Of a stretch of 6,090 nucleotides of DNA, positions 1-5,977 are shown piece by piece; the stretch's first letter is position 1; every line of letters begins with the position of its first letter. The notes below the pieces were generated by a model. It ran no database searches. It was not told where the DNA came from and worked only from the letters and a program-made list of their open reading frames with translations. Position numbers and translations under genes: made by a program. The stretch is from positions 1-6,090 of the forward strand of contig CALEGL010000148.1 in assembly GCA_937876495.1 (NCBI GenBank), read 5' to 3'. The DNA comes from an uncultured Bifidobacterium sp. (GTDB lineage Bacteria; Actinomycetota; Actinomycetes; Actinomycetales; Bifidobacteriaceae).

Positions 1-834
1 CCTGCCCCCGGCATGGCGAACATCAACGACAGGCCCCCCATCCTGCTTCGGTACGCCAGATGGCTCCGGGGGATCGTGACCCAATGGAACTGGGGTCTGA
101 GCCCCGAGCAGGCGCCCGTCGGTCCTGCCATCGCCACCCGCATCTGGGCGTCCGTCCAGCTCGTCACTATCGCGACGATCCTATCGATCGTCTTCGGCGT
201 GGGGATCGGCGTGTACACGGCGATACGGCAGTACAAGTGGCAGGACCGCGCCCTCGGGTCCCTCGCCACCTTCTTCCTCGTGGTCCCCACGGCCGTCCTG
301 GCTCTCGTCGTCGTCTACCTGGCGATCAGCGCGAACAACCTTCTCGGCCAGCGCATCTTCTACGTGACCGGACTGCATTCCTACGGCGGCGGCAACCCCC
401 TCCTGTGGGTGACCGACTTCCTCCAGCATCTCGTCCTGCCGACCATCGTCATGACCATCCCCGGCATGGTCGGATACCATCTCACGCAGCGCACCTATCT
501 TCTCGACACCATGAACGCCGACTACGTGCGGACAGCCCGGGCCAAGGGGCTGACCCTGAACAAGGCGATCCGGAGGCACGCGCTCCGCACCTCGCTGATT
601 CCCACGGCCGTGGACGTCGCGTTCTCCATAGCGGGGATATTCACCGGGGCGGTCATCACCGAAACCGTCTTCGCCATCAACGGCCTTGGCAGCTACTTCG
701 TTCAGACCATCAACGACAACGACATCAACGGGTCGGTCGCCATCGCCGCGTTCGGCGGGGCATGCACCCTGGCGGGCGCGCTTCTCGCCGACATCTTCTC
801 GGCGTGCATCGACCCCAGAATCCGTCTGAGCTGA
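1..834 (+). CDS. ABC peptide-type importer permease, OppB/DppB family (5' partial)
   Basis: Integral membrane subunit forming half of the translocation channel of a peptide/nickel-class ABC importer. The frame is open from base 1. An ATG at 13 exists, but I do not take it as the true start: counting from it, the family motif LLRYARWLRG already falls at residues 11-20, whereas in full-length OppB/DppB proteins it follows a first membrane helix and a periplasmic segment. Roughly the first 60-80 residues are therefore probably upstream of the window. Counting from the ATG at 13, hydrophobic helices lie near 47-70, 83-105, 137-157, 199-219 and 240-265, five of the usual six. The cytoplasmic EAA coupling loop, which contacts the ATPase, is at 169-197 (ADYVRTARAKGL, ending SLIP). 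The family motif near 220-240 reads FAINGLGSYF, with Asn where many members have Pro. Its TGA stop is 10 bases before the next permease. The fold assignment is firm; the substrate is unknown. Confidence 0.93.
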   Translation, partial: PAPGMANINDRPPILLRYARWLRGIVTQWNWGLSPEQAPVGPAIATRIWASVQLVTIATILSIVFGVGIGVYTAIRQYKWQDRALGSLATFFLVVPTAVLALVVVYLAISANNLLGQRIFYVTGLHSYGGGNPLLWVTDFLQHLVLPTIVMTIPGMVGYHLTQRTYLLDTMNADYVRTARAKGLTLNKAIRRHALRTSLIPTAVDVAFSIAGIFTGAVITETVFAINGLGSYFVQTINDNDINGSVAIAAFGGACTLAGALLADIFSACIDPRIRLS

Positions 835-840
835 GGGGGA
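834..840 (+). promoter_or_regulatory. Ribosome binding site of the second permease
   Basis: The purine run AGGGGGA begins on the last base of the upstream TGA stop (832-834) and lies 4 bases before the ATG at 845. Its position over the preceding stop codon suggests that ribosomes finishing the first permease help start the second, keeping the two channel halves in similar amounts. The spacing supports 845 as the start. Confidence 0.7.
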
Positions 841-844
841 TGGC

Positions 845-1735
845 ATGTCGCGCGACACAGGCTTCAAACGCACCGGACGACTGACGCTGTACGTGCGCCG
901 CTTCATGCGGCGGCCCTCCGCGGTCGTCGGACTCGTCATGCTCGGGATTCTGGTGTTCTTCGCGGTGTTCGGCGGACGCTTCGGCAGATGGAGCTATGAC
1001 GAGCCCGACTTCCTGTCCCTGTCGGAACCGCCCAGCGCGGAGCACTGGCTCGGGACCACCACGGGGGGATCCGACCTCTACGCCCTGATCATCCGGGGTC
1101 TGGGACGGTCGCTGTCCATCGGCTTCATCAGCTCCATCGCCATCACCATCATCGCGGCCCTCGTGGGGACCGCCATCGCCTACTTCGAGGGCATCGTCGA
1201 GAAGATCGGCATGTGGATCCTCGACACCCTTCTGGTCGTCCCCTCCTTCCTGCTCATCGCGCTGATCATCGGGGGGTCGTCGGGAGGCAACGACTGGCTC
1301 TGGCTCATCTTCGGCCTGACGGCGTTCGGATGGGTCGGTTACGCGAGGACCCTCCGGACGCTGACGCTGAGCCTGCGCGAGAGGGAGTACATCCGGGCCG
1401 CCCGGTACATGGGCGTCTCGTCCTTCAGGATCATCCTGCGCCATCTCATCCCCAACGTCGGATCCGTGCTCGTCATCAACACCGTCCTCGGCGTCGTCGC
1501 CGCCGTGAACAGCGAGACGGCCCTGAGCTTCCTCGGCCTGGGGATCAAGGCCCCGGACACCTCGCTGGGGACCCTTCTCAACAACGGGCAGGACGTCATA
1601 CTCACCGCCCCCTGGGTGCTGCTCTTCCCCTCGCTCGTCCTCATACTGCTCACCTTCTCCGTCCAGCTCATCGGCGACGGGCTGCGCGACGCCATCGACC
1701 CGTATTCGCGCTCGGCAGGGAGGGCTGAAGGATGA
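845..1735 (+). CDS. ABC peptide-type importer permease, OppC/DppC family
   Basis: Second membrane subunit (296 aa, a normal length for the family), pairing with the upstream permease to form the channel. An N-terminal OppC_N-like segment has a short Arg-rich cytoplasmic tail and a first helix near residues 27-45. The external loop then carries HWLGTTTGGSDLYA (67-80), the local version of the family signature usually seen as HxLGTDxxGRD. Further helices lie near 92-114, 125-143, 150-167, 207-222 and 257-277. The EAA loop that docks into the ATPase is clear at 181-204 (EYIRAARYMGVSS, ending RHLIPN). The family motif ALSFLGLGI is at 226-234. A good ribosome binding site precedes the ATG, and the stop overlaps the ATPase start as ATGA. 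The start and family are well supported. Specificity cannot be read from this subunit, because the binding protein sets it. Confidence 0.96.
   Translation: MSRDTGFKRTGRLTLYVRRFMRRPSAVVGLVMLGILVFFAVFGGRFGRWSYDEPDFLSLSEPPSAEHWLGTTTGGSDLYALIIRGLGRSLSIGFISSIAITIIAALVGTAIAYFEGIVEKIGMWILDTLLVVPSFLLIALIIGGSSGGNDWLWLIFGLTAFGWVGYARTLRTLTLSLREREYIRAARYMGVSSFRIILRHLIPNVGSVLVINTVLGVVAAVNSETALSFLGLGIKAPDTSLGTLLNNGQDVILTAPWVLLFPSLVLILLTFSVQLIGDGLRDAIDPYSRSAGRAEG
1718..1724 (+). promoter_or_regulatory. Ribosome binding site of the fused ATPase
   Basis: GGGAGGG lies inside the last codons of the second permease, 7 bases before the ATG at 1732. With the ATGA overlap at 1732-1735, it favours 1732 as the start and translational coupling. 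An in-frame ATG at 1768 (residue 13), also preceded by GGAG, is a possible alternative start. It would remove only a non-conserved tail. Confidence 0.65.
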
Positions 1736-3906
1736 CCGAAGCGACGACCACGGAACGGAGCGGAGCCATGACCAAGGCATCGGACGAGGATCTCGCCCGC
1801 CCGACGGGATCACCTGACGATGACGAGCCGGTCCTCAGCGTCCGGGGGCTCACGGTCTCCTTCGCGTCCGAGGCGGGGACCGTCCATGCCGTCAGAGGGC
1901 TGGATCTCGACCTGCATCGCGGCAGGACCCTGGGGATCGTGGGGGAGTCGGGTTCCGGGAAATCCGTGACCTCGCTCGCCATCATGGGGCTTCTCGACAG
2001 CAACGCCCACGTGGAGGGGTCTATCCGCTGGCACGGCTGCGAGCTGCTGGGGATGAGCGACGTCGACATGAGCGCGATCCGCGGCCGGGGGATCTCGATG
2101 GTCTTCCAGGACCCGCTGTCCGCCCTGACGCCGGTGTTCTCCATCGGCGACCAGATCAGGGAGGCGCTCGTCGTCCACAACCCCGACATGACATCCCGGC
2201 AGGTGCATGACAGGTCCGTGGAGCTACTCGACCTCGTCGGCATCCCCGATACGGAGCGGCGGCTTAAGTCCTATCCCTTCCAGTTCTCGGGGGGCATGAG
2301 GCAGAGGGTCATGATCGCCATGGCCATCGCGAACGACCCGGACGTCATCATCGCCGACGAGCCGACGACGGCGCTTGACGTCACCATCCAGGCCCAGGTG
2401 CTCGACGTGCTCCGCAAGGTGCAGCGCCAGACCGGCGCAGCCGTCATCTTCATCACCCATGACCTCGGGGTCATCGCCGGCATCGCCGACGACATCATCG
2501 TCATGTACGCGGGGCGGCCCGTGGAGAACGCTCCCGTCGACGACATCTTCCTGCATCCCGCCATGCCGTACACGATGGGGCTGCTCGGATCGGTCCCTCG
2601 CCCGGACCGGCGCCGGTCCGGGCGTCTGGTCCCCATCCCGGGATCCCCCGTGAATCTCGCCGACCTGCCGAAGGGATGCCCCTTCGCCGAACGATGCCCC
2701 ATGGCGGTCGACCGCTGCAGGCAGGAGGAGCCGCCCCTGAGACCGGTGCCCGGTCGGGCGGGGCAATTCACCGCATGCCACCGCACCGGGGAGATCGTGG
2801 ACCGGGGGCTCACCTTCTCCGACGTCTTCTCCGTCGGGAAGGGCGAGGTCTCGAAGTTCGAGGGGGTGCCGCGGGAGAAGAGGGCCGTCGCCCTCGACGT
2901 CAAAGGCCTGGTGAAGACGTTCCCGCTCACGACGGGAGGGTTCCTGCGGCGCCGCATCGGGGAGGTCCATGCGGTCGACGGCGTGGACCTCGAGATACGC
3001 GAGGGCGAGACCCTGGCGCTCGTCGGGGAGTCCGGGTCGGGGAAGTCGACGACTCTCGGCGAGATCATGGGTCTGCGGCCGCCCCAGGCGGGGTCGATCA
3101 GCATCTTCGGGACCACGGTGGACCGGTCCCTCTCCCGCAGGCGGCGGCGCGAGCTCGCCGGACTGGTCCAGTACATCTTCCAGGACCCCATGAGCTCCCT
3201 GGACCCACGGCTCCCGGTCTACGACATCCTCGCAGAGCCCCTGAGGGTCCAGCATCTCGACCGCACCCGCATCCGGAACCGCATCGAGGAGCTCATGCAT
3301 CTGGTCGACCTCAACCCCGACCAGGTCGACCGCTTCCCCATCCAGTTCTCCGGAGGGCAGCGTCAGCGCATCGCCATAGCCCGCGCCCTCGCCGTGGACC
3401 CCCGGCTGCTTCTGCTCGATGAACCGGTGTCGGCTCTGGACGTGTCCATCCAGGCGGGGATCCTCAATCTTCTCGAGGACCTGCAGAACAGGCTGGGCAT
3501 CGCCTATCTCGTCGTCGCGCACAACATGTCGGTCGTCCGGCACATGGCTCAGCGGATCGCCGTCATGTATCTGGGGCGGATCGTGGAAAGCGGATCGGCG
3601 GACGAGGTCTTCCTCCACCCCATGCATCCCTACACCCGGGCCCTGCTGTCCGCCGTCCCCGTGCCGGACCCCCGGATCGAACGCACCCGGAGCCATGTCG
3701 TCCTCCAGGGAGAGCTCCCCAGCCCGTCGGAGACCTTCACCGGATGCCCCTTCGCCGGGCGCTGCCCGCTTTTCGCAGCCCTCGGCCCCGAGAACCGTCG
3801 CAGGTGCCTCCAGGAGCGTCCCGGGCTCGCCGTCGCCGGCGACGCGGCGGGACATGACCATCGTGTCGCATGCCATTTCGCCTCCGTCGGGGATGGCGTC
3901 TCGTGA
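1732..3906 (+). CDS. Fused double ATPase of peptide-type ABC importer (OppD-OppF/DppD-DppF fusion)
   Basis: Cytoplasmic energy-coupling subunit of 724 aa carrying both nucleotide-binding domains, which are separate proteins in many other bacteria. Domain 1 (about 33-355) has a Walker A GESGSGKS (71-78), Q-loop Q126, signature FSGGMRQR (185-192), Walker B ending D209-E210, D-loop ALD (214-216) and switch His243. Domain 2 (about 386-720) has Walker A GESGSGKS (432-439), Q484, signature FSGGQRQR (539-546), Walker B LLLLDEP (559-565) and H597, in an AHN context rather than the commoner THD/SHD. Both halves keep the catalytic Glu (210 and 564), so both look competent. Each half ends in the oligopeptide-ATPase C-terminal extension with four cysteines: 316/322/329/349 and 672/678/692/714. 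Four-Cys tails of this kind have been linked to iron-sulfur cluster binding. A polar linker (about 352-385) joins the halves. Start 1732 is chosen from the ribosome binding site and the 4-base overlap with the permease. Confidence 0.96.
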   Translation: MTEATTTERSGAMTKASDEDLARPTGSPDDDEPVLSVRGLTVSFASEAGTVHAVRGLDLDLHRGRTLGIVGESGSGKSVTSLAIMGLLDSNAHVEGSIRWHGCELLGMSDVDMSAIRGRGISMVFQDPLSALTPVFSIGDQIREALVVHNPDMTSRQVHDRSVELLDLVGIPDTERRLKSYPFQFSGGMRQRVMIAMAIANDPDVIIADEPTTALDVTIQAQVLDVLRKVQRQTGAAVIFITHDLGVIAGIADDIIVMYAGRPVENAPVDDIFLHPAMPYTMGLLGSVPRPDRRRSGRLVPIPGSPVNLADLPKGCPFAERCPMAVDRCRQEEPPLRPVPGRAGQFTACHRTGEIVDRGLTFSDVFSVGKGEVSKFEGVPREKRAVALDVKGLVKTFPLTTGGFLRRRIGEVHAVDGVDLEIREGETLALVGESGSGKSTTLGEIMGLRPPQAGSISIFGTTVDRSLSRRRRRELAGLVQYIFQDPMSSLDPRLPVYDILAEPLRVQHLDRTRIRNRIEELMHLVDLNPDQVDRFPIQFSGGQRQRIAIARALAVDPRLLLLDEPVSALDVSIQAGILNLLEDLQNRLGIAYLVVAHNMSVVRHMAQRIAVMYLGRIVESGSADEVFLHPMHPYTRALLSAVPVPDPRIERTRSHVVLQGELPSPSETFTGCPFAGRCPLFAALGPENRRRCLQERPGLAVAGDAAGHDHRVACHFASVGDGVS
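2599..2624. repeat. Perfect 26-bp palindrome inside the ATPase gene
   Basis: Each arm is 13 bases with no mismatch: the left arm reads CGCCCGGACCGGC and the right arm is its exact reverse complement. It codes for an Arg-rich stretch (residues 290-298, RPDRRRSGR) in the C-terminal extension of the first ATPase domain, where the family sequence is variable. A competing hairpin is possible between CGGTCC (2591-2596) and GGACCG (2604-2609). The repeat is directly visible. Whether it does anything, or is a by-product of GC-rich Arg, Pro and Gly codons, is unknown. Confidence 0.9.
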
Positions 3907-3962
3907 TGGGCGCGGCATCGGCCCCACGACGCTCCGACGAGGGGAAGCACAGACGTCGTCGT

Positions 3963-3989
3963 CACCGGATCGCGGGAAACCGCGCGGTG
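3963..3989 (+). promoter_or_regulatory. GAAA-capped hairpin in the spacer before the binding-protein gene
   Basis: The transcript can fold into a 10-bp stem: CACCG (3963-3967) pairs with CGGTG (3985-3989), and CGCGG (3971-3975) with CCGCG (3980-3984). A GAT bulge lies on the 5' side (3968-3970) and a GAAA tetraloop of the stable GNRA type closes it (3976-3979). It lies in the non-coding gap 3907-4064 with no T-run after it, so it does not look like a terminator. A role in RNA processing or stability is my inference. Confidence 0.5.
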
Positions 3990-4027
3990 CGATGGCAGGA
4001 AACGGCGGGCGGCATCGTCCGTCGGTC

Positions 4028-4047
4028 TCCCGGGGAATTCCCCGGGA
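4028..4047. promoter_or_regulatory. Perfect 20-bp palindrome upstream of the binding-protein gene
   Basis: TCCCGGGGAATTCCCCGGGA equals its own reverse complement. It ends four bases before the purine-rich ribosome binding region (from 4052) of the gene at 4065. As DNA it could be an operator for a dimeric repressor. As RNA it could form an 8-bp GC-rich stem with an AATT (AAUU) loop. No T-run follows, so it is not a standard terminator. I could not find a convincing promoter (-35/-10 pair) elsewhere in 3907-4064, so read-through from the upstream genes is the likely source of transcript. The centre (AATT) does not match the usual CG-centred LacI-family operator. Confidence 0.6.
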
Positions 4048-4051
4048 CAAT

Positions 4052-4059
4052 GAGAGGAG
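4052..4059 (+). promoter_or_regulatory. Ribosome binding site of the substrate-binding protein
   Basis: GAGAGGAG, with core AGGAG at 4055-4059, sits 5 bases before the ATG at 4065 and is followed by an A-rich run, which should keep the start open. This decides the start. In-frame ATGs at 3870 (inside the ATPase gene) and 4050 would put the site within the coding region and prepend residues that fit no signal peptide. Confidence 0.85.
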
Positions 4060-4064
4060 AAAAA

Positions 4065-5798
4065 ATGACAGCTCGACAAGGACGGCTGGCCGCCGCGGTA
4101 GCCATCATGGCCGCGGTGGGCATGCTCGTGTCCGCATGCGGCGGGTCGTCGAATGCGGGAACCACCACCTACAAGGAGCCTTCAAGCGGAATCCCGGCCT
4201 CCTACAAGGGGGCCCTGCCGACTCCCGTGGCCACCAAGGGCTACTACAACGAGCAGCAGCGCAGCAACGTCAAGGACGGAGGCACGCTGAATCTGGCGAT
4301 CAGCGAGATCGGGCCGAACTGGAACCTTCTCAGCAGCGACGGCAACACCACGTACATGAACACCCTGTGGAGCTGGTATCAGCCGAGTCTGATCACCACG
4401 GGCAACGATGTCACGGGCAAGACCCTGTCCGTCAACAAGGACTACCTCACCGACATGAAGCTCGTGAGCAAGAACCCCATGGTGGTCCAGTACGACATCA
4501 ACCCCAAGGCGACCTGGAATGACGGATCCGCGATCGACTGGACGGCCTTCAAGGCGACCTGGGTCGCGTGCAACGGGAAGGACACCGACTACAACCCGCC
4601 CAGCACCGACGGATTCGACCGCATCGCAAGCGTCAAGGAGGGCAGCAACGCCAAGCAGGTCATCGTCACCTACTCGACGCCCTACTATCCCTGGCAGCTC
4701 GTGTTCACGAACCTCGTGAATCCGAAGGCCGGCGACGCCAAGACCTTCACTTCCGGCTGGACGAACAACCCCCATAACGAGTGGGCGGCCGGCCCGTACA
4801 TCGTCTCCTCCTTCAGCGACTCGCAGGTCACCTTCACCCCCAACCCGAAGTGGTGGGGCGACAAGCCCAAGCTTGACAAGGTCGTCTACAAGCTCATGAC
4901 GACCACTGCGGAGCTCAACGCCTTCGAGAACGGGGAGATCGACGCGGACAGCGACGTGACGACCAGCGACCAGGTCAAGACGGTGCGCAGCGTCTCCGAT
5001 GCGGTCCTGCGGTTCGGATACAGCACCAACACCGACGTCATCAACTACAACGGCAAGTCCGCGCCTCTGAACGACGTCAAGGTCCGTAAGGCCCTGACCC
5101 AGGCCTTCGACGTGTCCACGTACAACAAGATCCACTACAAGGGTCTCGGATGGAACGCGCCCCAGCCCGGCTCCGAGCTGCTCGCGCCGTTCCAGAAGGG
5201 ATACGAGAACAACCGTCCCTCCAGCGGCGACTACAGCGTCGCCAACGCCAAGAAGACCCTCGAGTCCGACGGCTACAAGCTCGGCAGCGACGGCTACTAC
5301 GCCAAGGGAGGCAGGGACCTCCAGGTCTCCTACACCTACTTCGGCACGAATGCGACCCAGCAGGCGCTCGCCGAGGCCTACCAGGCCATGATGAAGAAGG
5401 CCGGAATCAAGGTGAAGGTCGTCAACAAGAGCGAGAGCAAGTTCTCCGACGCCGTCACCGGCGGCGACTACGAGGTGCTTCCCATGGCGTGGGAGGCGAA
5501 CAGCGCCTACGGGTTCATCTCCTCGGCTCCTCAGCTGTACACCTCCGATGGACCGAGCAACTTCACGTACGTCGGAACCAAGAAGATCGACGCCCTTCTC
5601 AAGAAGGCCGGAAACTACTCCGAGTACGACGACCAGGTCAAGGCCACGAACACCGCGGAGAAGGCGGCTCTGAAACTGTTCGGAACCATCCCCGTGTCCA
5701 CGCCGGCGAGCTTCGTGGCTACCAAGAAGGGTCTGGCCAACTACGGGGTGTCGGGATTCGCGAGCATCCGTCCTGAGGACATCGGCTGGCAGAAGTAG
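4065..5798 (+). CDS. Lipoprotein substrate-binding protein of peptide-type ABC importer (SBP_bac_5 family)
   Basis: Extracytoplasmic receptor (577 aa) that captures the ligand and delivers it to the permease pair encoded upstream. Residues 1-24 form a lipoprotein signal peptide: a basic start (MTARQGR), a hydrophobic core and the lipobox VSAC with lipidated Cys25. A polar linker to about 70 follows, then the cluster C mature domain from GGTLNLAI (72-79). Family landmarks are ATWNDGSAIDW (149-159), GPYIVSSF (243-250), VTFTPNPKWWGDKPKLDKV (255-273) and LNDVKVRKALTQAFD (335-349). The length fits the 500-600 aa class of oligopeptide receptors. The mature protein is rich in Asn, Thr, Tyr and Trp, which could suit a peptide or a glycan, so peptide transport is the default and not proven. 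It is the last gene of the operon, 158 bases after the ATPase, with its own strong ribosome binding site, and is followed by a terminator. Confidence 0.95.
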   Translation: MTARQGRLAAAVAIMAAVGMLVSACGGSSNAGTTTYKEPSSGIPASYKGALPTPVATKGYYNEQQRSNVKDGGTLNLAISEIGPNWNLLSSDGNTTYMNTLWSWYQPSLITTGNDVTGKTLSVNKDYLTDMKLVSKNPMVVQYDINPKATWNDGSAIDWTAFKATWVACNGKDTDYNPPSTDGFDRIASVKEGSNAKQVIVTYSTPYYPWQLVFTNLVNPKAGDAKTFTSGWTNNPHNEWAAGPYIVSSFSDSQVTFTPNPKWWGDKPKLDKVVYKLMTTTAELNAFENGEIDADSDVTTSDQVKTVRSVSDAVLRFGYSTNTDVINYNGKSAPLNDVKVRKALTQAFDVSTYNKIHYKGLGWNAPQPGSELLAPFQKGYENNRPSSGDYSVANAKKTLESDGYKLGSDGYYAKGGRDLQVSYTYFGTNATQQALAEAYQAMMKKAGIKVKVVNKSESKFSDAVTGGDYEVLPMAWEANSAYGFISSAPQLYTSDGPSNFTYVGTKKIDALLKKAGNYSEYDDQVKATNTAEKAALKLFGTIPVSTPASFVATKKGLANYGVSGFASIRPEDIGWQK

Positions 5799-5821
5799 AA
5801 CCGCCGGTCCGAGGCCCCATT

Positions 5822-5883
5822 CCCTGGAGCCCTGGCGCCAGATCGTCCCTATGGACGCCGGGCGCCAGGGCTCCAGGGCGTTT
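5822..5883 (+). terminator. Operon terminator: 18-bp perfect stem with inner hairpin
   Basis: CCCTGGAGCCCTGGCGCC (5822-5839) pairs without mismatch to 5861-5878. Inside the 21-base gap, CGTCC (5844-5848) pairs with GGACG (5853-5857) around a CTAT loop, giving a long two-part hairpin. It begins 24 bases after the TAG stop of the binding-protein gene. The T-tract is short (TTT at 5881-5883, then CTC), as is common in high-GC actinobacteria. The minus-strand side has no T-run, so it points to the + strand operon. The rest of the gap up to 5964 holds only two short inverted repeats (5895-5908 and 5920-5932) and no gene I can support. Confidence 0.85.
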
Positions 5884-5964
5884 CTCGACGAGGCCTCCGG
5901 CCCCGGAGCGGCCATGGGACGTCCGCGGGACGGACGGGGTCACGGAATCGTGGCCCCCGGCGTG

Positions 5965-5970
5965 TACGAT
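5965..5970 (+). promoter_or_regulatory. Possible -10 promoter element (TACGAT)
   Basis: TACGAT fits the actinobacterial TAnnnT -10 pattern and ends 7 bases before the ATG at 5978, which would put the transcription start at or next to the A of the start codon. No good -35 box is visible at normal spacing: 17 bases upstream reads ACGGAA. It is a single short motif, so the evidence is modest. Confidence 0.35.
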
Positions 5971-5977
5971 GCGCGGT

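Noticed and set aside
13..15. ATG at 13 as the true start of the first permease
   Set aside because: The frame is open to base 1, the first membrane helix of the family is missing after this ATG, and no clear ribosome binding site precedes it in the few bases available. The gene most likely starts outside the window.
4028..4047. The spacer palindrome as an intrinsic terminator separating the ATPase and binding-protein genes
   Set aside because: There is no T-run after it, and it lies immediately before the ribosome binding site of a same-strand operon gene.
2224..4050. A 608-codon open frame on the minus strand opposite the ATPase gene
   Set aside because: It lies antisense to a gene with complete family motifs, its product is low-complexity and rich in Gly, Asp, Arg and Pro with no motif, and long antisense frames are expected at this GC content.
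3870..4064. Upstream extension of the binding protein from an ATG at 3870
   Set aside because: It would overlap the ATPase gene and place an Arg-rich 65-residue stretch before an ideal signal peptide. The ribosome binding site at 4052-4059 fits 4065.
4182..5915. A 577-codon minus-strand open frame opposite the binding-protein gene
   Set aside because: It reads through the terminator hairpin, has a repetitive Val-Gly-Asp-Leu composition and no recognisable domain. It is an antisense shadow.
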